From the IMG/VR virus record IMGVR_UViG_3300009508_000001, positions 37,616 to 101,615 of that record: DNA of 64,000 nucleotides. One strand, given 5' to 3'. The DNA is from a virus. Below the pieces are notes generated by a model that made no database searches, had not been told where the DNA came from, and saw nothing but the letters and a program-made list of their open reading frames with translations. Below, in pieces: positions 8,457 through 15,864 of this stretch (position 1 is the stretch's first letter; every line of letters begins with the position of its first letter). Position numbers and translations under genes: made by a program.

Positions 8457-9140
8457 ATGAAAGGTTATATTTACAAAATTACAAATTTAAATACCAATAA
8501 ATATTATATTGGTAGTACAGTTGATTTTAAAACAAGAAAAAAACAACATTTATGGCATTTAAGAGCTAATAAACATGTAAATAAACATTTACAGAGTTCT
8601 TATAATAAACATGGTGAAGAATTTTTTGAATTTAAAATAATAGCTGAAGTTAATAATATTAAAGAAACTGAACAAGAGTTTCTAGATAATTTAGATTTTA
8701 CAAAATCTTATAATATATCACCAAATTCTGTTGGTGGAGATATAATAAAAACATTTCCATTAAAAAGACAAAAAGAAGTTTATAAAAAAATATCAGAAAG
8801 TAGAAAAGGTAGTTTACCTGGAAATGCTATTTCTGTTAATATAAATGGTGAAATATTTAATTCTTTTAATAAAGCCTCAATTGCTTTAAATTTACCAGTT
8901 ACAACTATTAGATATAGATGTAAATCATTAAATAGTAAATTTAGAAATTGGAACATTATAGGAGAAGAAAAAGATGAAAATAAACTGTATAAAGAAGGTA
9001 TTAATCAAGGTCATATAATTATATGTGAACAAAAAGAATTTCCTTCTTATGCAGAAGCAGCAAGATATTATAATATGTCTATAACTGCTATTCAAAATAG
9101 AGTAAAATCCAAAAATTATCCACAATTTTATAAAAAATAA
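8457..9140 (+). CDS. GIY-YIG homing endonuclease with NUMOD-type repeats (227 aa)
   Basis: The catalytic domain spans residues 1-90: GYIYKITN, then KYYIGSTVDFKTRKKQH with the catalytic Arg, and a NKHG segment followed by the E of the ETEQEFL helix. The C-terminal half holds NUMOD3-like and two NUMOD1/IENR1-like DNA-binding repeats (INGEIFNSFNKASIALNL, then KEFPSYAEAARYYNM). This is the I-TevI architecture. The protein should cleave intron-less thyA alleles and spread the intron. It sits in the P6 extension and starts 15 nt after its own promoter. Confidence 0.9.
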   Translation: MKGYIYKITNLNTNKYYIGSTVDFKTRKKQHLWHLRANKHVNKHLQSSYNKHGEEFFEFKIIAEVNNIKETEQEFLDNLDFTKSYNISPNSVGGDIIKTFPLKRQKEVYKKISESRKGSLPGNAISVNINGEIFNSFNKASIALNLPVTTIRYRCKSLNSKFRNWNIIGEEKDENKLYKEGINQGHIIICEQKEFPSYAEAARYYNMSITAIQNRVKSKNYPQFYKK

Positions 9141-9270
9141 ATGCCGAACGACTATCCCTTATGGGAGTACAATCAAGTGATTGGAAACGCTAGTCCTCAG
9201 AAATGAGTGAAGATATAGTCTAATCTGCATAGTAATATGCAGCAGTTTAATTAATAAAAAATAAAAAATT

Positions 9271-9507
9271 ATGCAAAATTTATATTATGTAGTAGAAAAA
9301 CATCTACAGCAAATTGATTTAGAAGAAAATATAGAAGAAACTACAGGTTGGAAAACAATAACAGTTTATGATATAGATACTCAAGCTATGAATTTAATAG
9401 AAGTGTGTCAAATAGAAGCTAAAACTGAAACTAATTCTGAAGAGGAAATTTATATTTATTTAGAAAACAACAATGATGAAAATGAGTATAATTTAATAGA
9501 ATTATAA
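9271..9507 (+). CDS. Intron cargo gene: small acidic phage protein (78 aa)
   Basis: This ORF lies in the thyA intron, between the P7 3' strand and the terminal hairpin before the 3' splice site. Its sequence (YYVVEKHL, ETTGWKTITVYDID, then an acidic NSEEEIYIYLENNN tail) has the look of the short phage proteins normally found as free genes. It carries no nuclease motif. It is the second cargo ORF at the same position in an intron of this window. Its function is unknown. Confidence 0.6.
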   Translation: MQNLYYVVEKHLQQIDLEENIEETTGWKTITVYDIDTQAMNLIEVCQIEAKTETNSEEEIYIYLENNNDENEYNLIEL

Positions 9508-9548
9508 TTAAACGCATAAAGTAGTTACGCACTTTATGGAATAAAATG

Positions 9549-9890
9549 TTACCCTTTAACATTGCTTCTTATGGACTTTTAGCACAGATTATAGGTAAGA
9601 TGACTAATATGATACCAAAAGGTATTATAGGTGATTTAAGCAACGTACATATTTATGAACCTCATTTAGATGCTGTTAAAGAGCAGTTAAGTAGGGATGT
9701 TGATAAGTATGGTGATAGTGAATTAATGATTAGTACATTAACTCAAACTAATTTAAATAATGATAATTTTAAAAATAATGATATTATGAGGCATATTGAT
9801 AATGGTAATATTGATATTAAAGATTTTACATTATTTGATTATAAATCATACCCAAGAATACCAGCAGAAATGTTGGCTTATAGTAATTAA
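9549..9890 (+). CDS. thyA: Thymidylate synthase ThyA, exon 2
   Basis: Exon 2 starts TTACCCTTTAAC (LPFNIASYGLLAQIIGKM), the conserved dUMP-binding segment that follows FLG in ThyA. It includes a VHIYEPHLDAVKEQL helix pair, where HIY is the usual substrate-contact motif. It ends FDYKSYPRIPAEML, close to the family's C-terminus, and adds 113 residues. An upstream in-frame ATG at 9546 is really the last three intron bases, not a start codon. Confidence 0.93.
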   Translation, partial: LPFNIASYGLLAQIIGKMTNMIPKGIIGDLSNVHIYEPHLDAVKEQLSRDVDKYGDSELMISTLTQTNLNNDNFKNNDIMRHIDNGNIDIKDFTLFDYKSYPRIPAEMLAYSN

Positions 9891-9903
9891 AAACTAATTA
9901 AAA

Positions 9904-10506
9904 ATGAGAAATAATTATTCTTGTTATTATGGTATAAAAATAGAAGATAAAATATATGATAATATAAGTTCTTCAAGTAAAGTTAAATTTGAACATTTTC
10001 ATTTAGGAACTGCTTGTTGGTCAGGTTTACAAAGATTACCTTTAAAAACTAAATATATTTATATTTATAAATTTAATAATACTAAAGATTTACCACGATT
10101 AGTTCAATTAATAAATAATATAACGTCTTGTAAAATTGTTAAAATAAATAACAAGAAATATATTAGATATAAATTAATTGATTGGGATAAAGATAGAGTA
10201 AAAAATAGAGCTTGTTTTTTTTATTCTAAAAATCTTTTATTATTAAATATTATTAGATTAAATTGGTATAGAGCTAGTCAGTTTAATATTGATCAATTTA
10301 AAAAAGATATATTTAATAATTGTAGAGGAACTGATTCTTTATATTTTTTACTTAAATGTATAAAAGATAATGTAATAGATAAATCTCAAGGAAGAGGTAT
10401 TAATTTTGGAGATCATAGTCCTATATATAAAAATATAATCCTTAAAAAGAAAAAAGATTTATTTAAATATAAAGGTAATAGTATGCAAATATTTTTAACA
10501 AAATAA
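9904..10506 (+). CDS. Hypothetical protein (200 aa)
   Basis: I do not recognise this basic protein. It is rich in Lys, Tyr, Asn and Ile and has isolated cysteines (SCYYGIK, TACWSGL, SCKIVK, NRACFFY). The KYIYIYKFNNTKDLPRLVQL segment suggests an alpha/beta fold. It lies between thyA exon 2 and the structured leader of the Sak4-like gene. Its composition is like the intron ORF at 3492-4265, but I see no convincing alignment between them. Confidence 0.55.
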   Translation: MRNNYSCYYGIKIEDKIYDNISSSSKVKFEHFHLGTACWSGLQRLPLKTKYIYIYKFNNTKDLPRLVQLINNITSCKIVKINNKKYIRYKLIDWDKDRVKNRACFFYSKNLLLLNIIRLNWYRASQFNIDQFKKDIFNNCRGTDSLYFLLKCIKDNVIDKSQGRGINFGDHSPIYKNIILKKKKDLFKYKGNSMQIFLTK

Positions 10507-10524
10507 CAGCTCATTTTTTATTTA

Positions 10525-10563
10525 TATAGTTGATGAAAATAATCTAAACAATTATTAACTATA
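10525..10563 (+). promoter_or_regulatory. Bulged hairpin 10 nt before the Sak4-like gene
   Basis: Outer stem: TATAGTT (10525-10531) with AACTATA (10557-10563). Bulge on the 5' side: GATGAA. Inner stem: AATAAT (10538-10543) with ATTATT (10551-10556). Loop: CTAAACA. The 3' strand is continuous, and exactly 10 nt separate it from the ATG at 10574. A structurally matching element lies at 12317-12363. Confidence 0.6.
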
Positions 10564-10573
10564 AAATAAATTA

Positions 10574-11032
10574 ATGGGACAATTAGTATTTATTGTTGGG
10601 AAATCAGGAATGGGTAAATCAACTAGTGCAAGAAATTTAGATCCAGATAAAACTGTGATTATAAATTCTGATCAAAAAGATTTACCATTTCCTAAATTTC
10701 GTAGCAAATACAGTGAAGAAAAAGGAAATTACTTACAAACAAGTAATGTAGATGAAGTAATAACAAAATTAAAAGAAGTACAAAGTAATGATAATGTAAA
10801 TACAGTTATAATTGATACTTGGAGTAGGATGATGACTGATGGAGTAATGGCGCCTAGCTTTGTAAAAAATAAAGGTTTTGAAAAATGGGGTAATTTCTCA
10901 TTTAGTCATTATAAACTTATTAATATTATCAACGAAAAGTTGAGAGATGATTTAGTAGTATATTTATTTTGTCATCCTGAAATAGTATATGATGAATCAG
11001 GCTTTCCTAGAATGGAAATAGCTGTGCAGGGT
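10574..11032 (+). CDS. Sak4-like RecA-fold ATPase, exon 1
   Basis: The spliced product is 223 aa. Exon 1 (153 aa) shows Walker A GKSGMGKS (residues 9-16), a NSDQKD segment and Walker B TVIIDTW (D81). YLFCHPEIV follows, similar to the sensor strand of single-domain RecA-like proteins. This fits the Sak4-type ATP-binding proteins that many phages place next to an SSB gene and use in single-strand annealing or recombination. The frame ends one codon after CAGGGT, where an intron interrupts it. Confidence 0.85.
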
Positions 11033-11246
11033 TGATTAATGTTTGCCCTGATTAAACCTATTTAATTGCTGGAACGTCTTTAAGCTTATATAACTACAAC
11101 GTAATCATAAATGATAAGCGTGAATGTTTAAAAATATATAAGATTAGATAATCAGCAGCGAAGCTCTTTTAAAATAGAGAACGTTCACAGACTATCCCGT
11201 GAGGGAGTAAGTATAAATTATTAGTATAAAATTTATATTGAAAAAG

Positions 11247-11277
11247 TAGGTATTCACGAATTTTTGTTGTATCTTTG
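11247..11277 (+). promoter_or_regulatory. Bacteroidota-type promoter inside the Sak4 intron
   Basis: TATCTTTG (11270-11277) is a perfect -7 element. Twenty bases upstream is TAG rather than TTG, so the -33 element is weak. The ATG of the endonuclease gene follows only 4 nt after the -7 box, so the transcript would be leaderless or nearly so. Confidence 0.5.
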
Positions 11278-11281
11278 TATT

Positions 11282-12055
11282 ATGAAGAAACAACTATTAA
11301 AATTTGTAAATATAGAAGAACTTAGTTCTACTGGTATTTACAACATAACTTTTAAAGGAACTAATAAAATATATATTGGTTCTACTATAGCAGGTTTAAA
11401 GTCTAATAAAATTTCTGATAAAGGATTTTATTGTAGATGGTCTAAACATTTAAGATTATTAAAACAAAATATTCATCCTAATAATTATTTGCAAAATGCA
11501 TTTAATAAATATGGTAATGATAATATTGAATTTAATATAATTAAAATATGTATAGATAAAAATAAAATAATAGAATTAGAACAATATTATTTAGATAAAT
11601 TAAAACCTTATAATAGAAAAAATGGATATAATATTCAAAAAAAAGCAGATAGAGTTGAACTATATAATTTAAATTTAAATAAAAAGAAAATAGTTCAGTA
11701 TGATATTAATGGTAACTTTGAAAAAATACATAATAGTTCTTTAGAAGCCTCTAAAGAATTAAATGTAACTTCAAGTTCTATATATCATTGTTTGCAATCT
11801 GATAATAGAATATGTAAAAATAAACAATTTGTATATTTTACTAAAAATTATCCTAAAAAAATAAAACCTTATATTAAAAAAGTTAAAACTAGAAAAAAAG
11901 TATATCAATATACTAAAGATAAAAAATACATTACTAATTATAATTCTGTTAAAAAAGCAGCAGAATCTGTAAATGGAAGTAGTGGTACATTATCTTATTA
12001 TATACGTAAAACTGGTTTTTTCAAAGGTTATTATTGGAGTTATGAACGTGAATAA
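11282..12055 (+). CDS. GIY-YIG homing endonuclease with two NUMOD1-like repeats (257 aa)
   Basis: The catalytic domain includes STGIYNITF, then NKIYIGSTIAG and a FYCRWSKHLRLL segment carrying the conserved Arg. NAFNKYGNDNIEF and a catalytic Glu in IIELEQYYL follow. The C-terminal part has two NUMOD1/IENR1-like repeats (KIVQYDINGNFEKIHNSSLE at ~140, KVYQYTKDKKYITNYNSVKK at ~210). ATG at 11282 is chosen over TTG at 11264 because the earlier codons overlap the promoter. It should cleave intron-less copies of the Sak4-like gene. Its stop lies 5 nt before the P7 3' strand. Confidence 0.88.
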   Translation: MKKQLLKFVNIEELSSTGIYNITFKGTNKIYIGSTIAGLKSNKISDKGFYCRWSKHLRLLKQNIHPNNYLQNAFNKYGNDNIEFNIIKICIDKNKIIELEQYYLDKLKPYNRKNGYNIQKKADRVELYNLNLNKKKIVQYDINGNFEKIHNSSLEASKELNVTSSSIYHCLQSDNRICKNKQFVYFTKNYPKKIKPYIKKVKTRKKVYQYTKDKKYITNYNSVKKAAESVNGSSGTLSYYIRKTGFFKGYYWSYERE

Positions 12056-12097
12056 AGATATAGTCGGTATATATATGAAAATGTATATGTAAAAATG

Positions 12098-12310
12098 AAA
12101 CAAATTAAGAAATTCTTCCCAGAAAGTTTTTCAAGTATAGTACTTTATGCAGAAGCTGTTAAAAGTCCAGGAAATCCTGTTCAATACGTATTTAGAACAG
12201 TTACAGGAGGAGATGACACATGTAAGACACCAATGGGTATGTTTGAAGAAGAAAACATAGACAATGATCTTATAATAGTCAATAACGCTATAACAGAATA
12301 TTATTCTTAA
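12098..12310 (+). CDS. Sak4-like RecA-fold ATPase, exon 2
   Basis: Exon 2 encodes KQIKKFFPESFSSIVLYAEA and onward (70 residues), continuing the RecA fold after ...EIAVQG. It includes the VQYVFRTVTGGDDTCKTPMG strand-turn typical of these small ATPases and ends in a short acidic tail. The in-frame ATG at 12095 is the end of the intron, so it should not be read as a separate gene. A structured leader and the SSB gene follow. Confidence 0.85.
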   Translation, partial: KQIKKFFPESFSSIVLYAEAVKSPGNPVQYVFRTVTGGDDTCKTPMGMFEEENIDNDLIIVNNAITEYYS

Positions 12311-12316
12311 AATTTA

Positions 12317-12363
12317 TATAAGTCGATGAAATATAGTCAATAATTATTAACTATAAACTTATA
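12317..12363 (+). promoter_or_regulatory. Bulged hairpin 10 nt before the SSB-like gene
   Basis: Outer stem: TATAAGT (12317-12323) with ACTTATA (12357-12363). Bulge on the 5' side: CGATGAAA. Inner stem: TATAGT (12332-12337) with ACTATA (12350-12355). Exactly 10 nt lie between the structure and the ATG at 12374, as in the element at 10525-10563. The stems differ in sequence, but the layout and the GATGAA bulge are kept. Confidence 0.6.
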
Positions 12364-12373
12364 ATAAAATTTT

Positions 12374-12985
12374 ATGATAAATTTAAATGAAATTTCACAA
12401 CAAAATAATAACAATGATGAAGATAGAAAACCTATCTTTAATGAAGGAATTGCTGGTAGAGTAAAAGACGTAAGAGTACGTGTTGCTAAAAGAACAGCAG
12501 AAGAGAAAGAAAATGCACCACCATATAAAATATTCTATGTAGATAATAATGGAGGTGAAGTAAATGATGGTATTTACTATCCAGATGATAGTGGAAAAGG
12601 TAATCCTAAATTTGCATTGTCAAGATTAGTAAATTTACTACATGCTATTAACCCTTCTTTAATAGGTAAAGAACTTCCTGAATTTGAAGATTATAAACCA
12701 GCTGTTGATTTCTTAATGAAACAAATTGCTGAAGCTTCTAAAACAGGTAAAGTAAATGTATTTGTTAATTATGGTACAAAAGGTTATCCTAGTCAGTATC
12801 TTAATGTTAGAAAAATTAATTTTGTTGAAGCTGTAGATTCTTCAGATGAATTTACAAAACTTAAAGTTGCTGTAAATTCAAACTCTGATAAATCTCAGTA
12901 TGATGACTTAATGTCAAGAGTGGAAGAAACTTCTTTTGAAGAGACTTCAGCTGATCTACCATCAAGTGATGAAATAGATTGGTAA
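12374..12985 (+). CDS. Probable single-stranded DNA-binding protein (203 aa)
   Basis: After a polar N-terminus the protein has a beta-rich core, from AGRVKDVRVRVAKRTAEEK (residue ~28) to VNVFVNYGTKGYPSQYLNVR, fitting an OB-fold-type domain. A long acidic tail ends DEIDW. Acidic tails ending in a hydrophobic residue are typical of SSBs and recruit partner proteins. It follows the Sak4-like gene, a usual SSB neighbour, and is followed by a terminator. I rate it probable because no diagnostic motif is visible. Confidence 0.65.
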   Translation: MINLNEISQQNNNNDEDRKPIFNEGIAGRVKDVRVRVAKRTAEEKENAPPYKIFYVDNNGGEVNDGIYYPDDSGKGNPKFALSRLVNLLHAINPSLIGKELPEFEDYKPAVDFLMKQIAEASKTGKVNVFVNYGTKGYPSQYLNVRKINFVEAVDSSDEFTKLKVAVNSNSDKSQYDDLMSRVEETSFEETSADLPSSDEIDW

Positions 12986-12993
12986 TATAATAG

Positions 12994-13019
12994 AAGGGAG
13001 TGTAAAAGCTCCCTTTTTT
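12994..13019 (+). terminator. Intrinsic terminator after the SSB-like gene
   Basis: AAGGGAG (12994-13000) and CTCCCTT (13009-13015) form a 7-bp stem with an 8-nt loop, followed by a T run to 13019. It separates the first replication module from the primase gene starting at 13033. Confidence 0.85.
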
Positions 13020-13032
13020 ACTTTAACTAAAA

Positions 13033-14115
13033 ATGAAAATAAACTTGAATAAATTACCTTATGTAAATAAACCAATTATAAGTAGAGAAGTAATATTAAA
13101 AAATATAACTGAATGGGATATATTCAAAAAATATATTAACAATGATATTAAATTAAAAGAACCTTTTTCATCTCCTTTTAGAAAAGATAATACACCTAGT
13201 TTTGCATTATTTAGAAATTCTACTGGAGATATATTATATAATGATTTTGTATTGGGAGGAGGAGATGCTTTTCAATTTGTAAAATATTATTTTGGATATA
13301 ATAGTTGGTTTGATGTATATAGTAGAATAGCTGTAGATTTTTGGCTAGATAATATATATCATTGTAAAAATTCTATTAAAAATGAATATAAAAAGTATAA
13401 GCCTGAAACAGGTGCTAAACCTGTAAAAATAAATGATAAAGTAAAAATAGGTGTTACAGTAAGACCTTGGAAAGATTATGATATAAAATATTGGAATTCT
13501 TTTGGTATAGACCATATTACACTTTTAAAATATAATGTTTTTCCAGTTGACTATATTATATTTAAATCTAATAGTAAAGAAAAAACAGTAAAAGCTGATA
13601 AATATTCTTATGCTTATTATGAATTCAAAGATGGTGAAGCCACTTTTAAAATATATCAACCTTTTAGTAAATATAAATGGTTTAGTGATGTAAATACTTC
13701 TATATGGCAAGGATGGAGAGAATTACCTGTGTCTGATGAAATATTAATTTGGACCAAATCTCTTAAAGATGTAATGTCTATAAATGAAACTTGTAGATTA
13801 GCATCGGTATCTTTACAAAATGAAAAAATAAAACCTAAAATAAATGTAGTTAATGAATTAAAAAGAAGATTTGAAACTATATTTATATTATATGATAATG
13901 ATTTTGATAAAGAGTCTAATTATGGTCAGATATTTGCATCAGAATTATGTGATGAATTTAATATTATAAATATTAAAATACCTGATAAATATAAAACTAA
14001 AGACTTTAGTGATTTAGTAAAAAATTTTGGGAAAGAAAAAGCAAAAAAGATATTAACTGATTTAATTTCAGAAAAATTAAAAAAATTAAAAATTAACGAC
14101 AATTTACCTTATTAA
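13033..14115 (+). CDS. DnaG-type DNA primase (360 aa)
   Basis: This enzyme makes RNA primers for replication. The N-terminal region has the CHC2-like remnant SPFRKDNTPSFALF and a GGGDAFQFVKYYFG segment, but no zinc-binding cysteines in the usual pattern. The Toprim domain follows with LIWTKSLKDVMS (~240) and IFILYDNDFD (~285), the metal-binding DxD strand. In the first motif, TKSLKDV takes the place of the usual EGxxDV, a variant common in small phage primases. The C-terminus is lysine-rich. The next gene begins 2 nt later. Confidence 0.85.
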   Translation: MKINLNKLPYVNKPIISREVILKNITEWDIFKKYINNDIKLKEPFSSPFRKDNTPSFALFRNSTGDILYNDFVLGGGDAFQFVKYYFGYNSWFDVYSRIAVDFWLDNIYHCKNSIKNEYKKYKPETGAKPVKINDKVKIGVTVRPWKDYDIKYWNSFGIDHITLLKYNVFPVDYIIFKSNSKEKTVKADKYSYAYYEFKDGEATFKIYQPFSKYKWFSDVNTSIWQGWRELPVSDEILIWTKSLKDVMSINETCRLASVSLQNEKIKPKINVVNELKRRFETIFILYDNDFDKESNYGQIFASELCDEFNIINIKIPDKYKTKDFSDLVKNFGKEKAKKILTDLISEKLKKLKINDNLPY

Positions 14116-14117
14116 AT

Positions 14118-14513
14118 ATGAATAAAAATATAAAAATAGCAGTTTACGGAACATTAAGAGAAGGTTATGGAAATCACGGAGTATTAGGTAATTCAAAACT
14201 TATTGATTCTGGATGGACTAAAGATAAATATAAATTAACAGCAAGTGGGATACCTTTTGTAAATTCAAAAGAACCTATTAGCAAGATTAAAGTTGAAGTG
14301 TATGATGTTACTCCTGAACAATTACCTATAGTAGATGGTCTTGAAGGTTATAGACCTGGAGATACCTCTAAAACAGGTTACTATAGAGAACCTGTACCTG
14401 TAGAACTTGATGGTGGTGAAGAAATAGAAGCTTCATTATATTTTCACGATGGAGCTAGTAATGCAACTTTAATTGAATCAGGTGATTATACTGATTATAG
14501 AAACAAATATTAA
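14118..14513 (+). CDS. Gamma-glutamylcyclotransferase-like protein (131 aa)
   Basis: This is a GGCT/AIG2-fold protein. YGTLREG (Y10-R14) is the substrate-binding loop and the general acid/base Glu is E76 in GLEGY. Known members release 5-oxoproline from gamma-glutamyl amino acids or gamma-glutamyl amines. The length is typical. It opens a tight series of amide-bond genes (14118-20741), so it may process a gamma-glutamyl conjugate made there (inference). Confidence 0.85.
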   Translation: MNKNIKIAVYGTLREGYGNHGVLGNSKLIDSGWTKDKYKLTASGIPFVNSKEPISKIKVEVYDVTPEQLPIVDGLEGYRPGDTSKTGYYREPVPVELDGGEEIEASLYFHDGASNATLIESGDYTDYRNKY

Positions 14514-14518
14514 AATAA

Positions 14519-14965
14519 ATGAAATTATATGTAAAAATAGAAAAAAAACCTAGATATATAAAAGATTTTATAAAATGGTTTTTTGAAAGTAGAAGATATG
14601 GATGTCAATATACTTATAAAAATTATGAGTGTAATCAACCTCATTGTATTTCTCTTCAAAGATCTATAATTGATTTATATAATGTTTGTAAAACTTATTA
14701 TTCTTCATTAACTAAAAAAAGATTTTTTACTATTCTTAAAAAATATCTTTTAAGTTCTAATGTAACAGGTAGATATTGTGGAGATAGACAAGGTTTTGTT
14801 TTTTATAATTCTGTTATAAGATTGGAATCACACGGTAGAGATATTAAATATCCTTTTTTAATAAAATTAAATTCTGTACCTCATAATAATTTAAATAAAA
14901 TGAAGGTAAAAGGTTTTAGAGAACCAGAATATAATTTAGAAAACTTAACAAAATTATTAAAATGA
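14519..14965 (+). CDS. Hypothetical protein of the amidoligase cluster (148 aa)
   Basis: I do not recognise this protein. It is basic and has scattered cysteines (YGCQYTYKNYECNQPHC, then VCKTYY, GRYCGDRQGF) that could bind a metal. It ends with a SHGRDIKYPFLIKLNSVPHN stretch. Its stop codon overlaps the ATP-grasp start by 4 nt, so it is likely co-translated and may be a substrate or partner of that ligase. Phage ATP-grasp genes are often preceded by short uncharacterised genes of this kind. Confidence 0.6.
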   Translation: MKLYVKIEKKPRYIKDFIKWFFESRRYGCQYTYKNYECNQPHCISLQRSIIDLYNVCKTYYSSLTKKRFFTILKKYLLSSNVTGRYCGDRQGFVFYNSVIRLESHGRDIKYPFLIKLNSVPHNNLNKMKVKGFREPEYNLENLTKLLK

Positions 14966-15864
14966 CTATAATTAAAAAGAAAAATTACACTAAGTTTAGA
15001 CCTATGGTTAGATCTAGACATCCTTCTCATTCAATATTAAGGTTAAAAAATAGAACTCTACCACTTTTACCATTTAAATCTATTATTAGATTAGGATCTA
15101 CTACAGATCAATCTGATACAGTATCTAATGGAGGTGATAGAATTGAACTTAATACTATTGATGCTATTAGAAATAGTAGTAGTAAGTTAAGAATGAAACG
15201 TTGTTTTGTTAAAGGAAAAGTTAAGACAGCTGTAGGTTACCTATGGTCTGAAAAACTTAACTTTATATTAATGGATTCAAATGAAGATTTAATATTATCT
15301 ATTAATGATCTTCAATATCCTATTATTTCTAAATCATTATTTGGTAGTAGAGGTAAAGGTAATACAAAACATAATACTCCTGAAGAATTGCAAGCTTGGA
15401 TGAAAGGTAAGAATTGTAAATCTTATATTTTTGAAAAGTATTATAATTACTCTAGAGAATATAGACTTCATGTAAATAGTGAAGGTTGCTTCTATACTTG
15501 TAGAAAAATGCTTAAAAGAGAAACTGAAGATGAAAAAAAATGGTATAGAAACGATGATAACTGCGTTTGGATTATGGAAAACTCAGAAACTGGGTTGTTT
15601 GATAAACCAGTTAATTGGGACGATGTTGTATTACATAGTGTTAAAGCCCTTAATGCTGTTGGACTCGATTTTGGAGCTGTAGATTTAAGAATTCAATCTT
15701 CTACTGATTCTAAAAATAGAAAAAGAGATTATTCTGAATTTATAGTTGTTGAAATAAACTCTGCACCTAGTTTTGGAGATAATCAAGAAGAATTAACTTT
15801 TGTTACTAAACAGTATATAGAAGAAATTCCTAAAATGTTAAAACTTAAATATGACAGAGCCTAA
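14962..15864 (+). CDS. ATP-grasp ligase (300 aa)
   Basis: ATP-grasp enzymes activate a carboxylate as acyl-phosphate and join it to an amine or thiol. Visible here are an N-terminal domain with a RLGSTT segment, the flexible Gly-rich loop SLFGSRGKGN (~128-137), IFEKYYNYSREYRLHV for nucleotide contact, and GLDFGAVDLRI. VVEINSAPSF with the metal-binding Glu and Asn comes near the C-terminus. It overlaps the next gene by 14 nt. The substrate is unknown; the neighbours suggest an amino acid or peptide. Confidence 0.88.
   Translation: MTIIKKKNYTKFRPMVRSRHPSHSILRLKNRTLPLLPFKSIIRLGSTTDQSDTVSNGGDRIELNTIDAIRNSSSKLRMKRCFVKGKVKTAVGYLWSEKLNFILMDSNEDLILSINDLQYPIISKSLFGSRGKGNTKHNTPEELQAWMKGKNCKSYIFEKYYNYSREYRLHVNSEGCFYTCRKMLKRETEDEKKWYRNDDNCVWIMENSETGLFDKPVNWDDVVLHSVKALNAVGLDFGAVDLRIQSSTDSKNRKRDYSEFIVVEINSAPSFGDNQEELTFVTKQYIEEIPKMLKLKYDRA

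Larger units (their letters stand above)
8291..9548 (+). ncRNA. Group I intron in thyA, td-like (1258 nt)
   Basis: The exon end CCTCGGT (8284-8290) pairs over 7 bp with GCTGAGG (8300-8306), including the terminal U-G wobble. The 3' exon TTAC (9549-9552) pairs with GTAA (8296-8299) as P10. P4 is CGGG (8322-8325) with CCCG (8355-8358), and P7 is GACTA (9150-9154) with TAGTC (9216-9220). It lies between the codons for Gly and Leu of FLG-LPFN, the site I recall for the phage T4 td intron. Segments around P4 and P7 also look alike (from memory). A GIY-YIG gene sits in P6 and a second ORF lies after P7. Confidence 0.92.
11033..12097 (+). ncRNA. Group I intron in the Sak4-like gene (1065 nt)
   Basis: The exon end CAGGGT (11027-11032) pairs with GCCCTG (11045-11050), with the U-G wobble at the splice site. 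The 3' exon AAAC (12098-12101) pairs with GTTT (11041-11044) as P10. P4 is TGCTG (11067-11071) with CAGCA (11153-11157), and P7 is GACTA (11190-11194) with TAGTC (12061-12065). The intron ends in ATG. Its homing-endonuclease gene sits between the two P7 strands (P8 region), a different place from the thyA intron. Confidence 0.92.

Noticed and set aside
12311-12373. Intron remnant before the SSB gene, because AAATATAGTC resembles a P7 strand
   Set aside because: No P4 or GACTA partner is present, and the segment is better explained by the bulged hairpin that matches 10525-10563.
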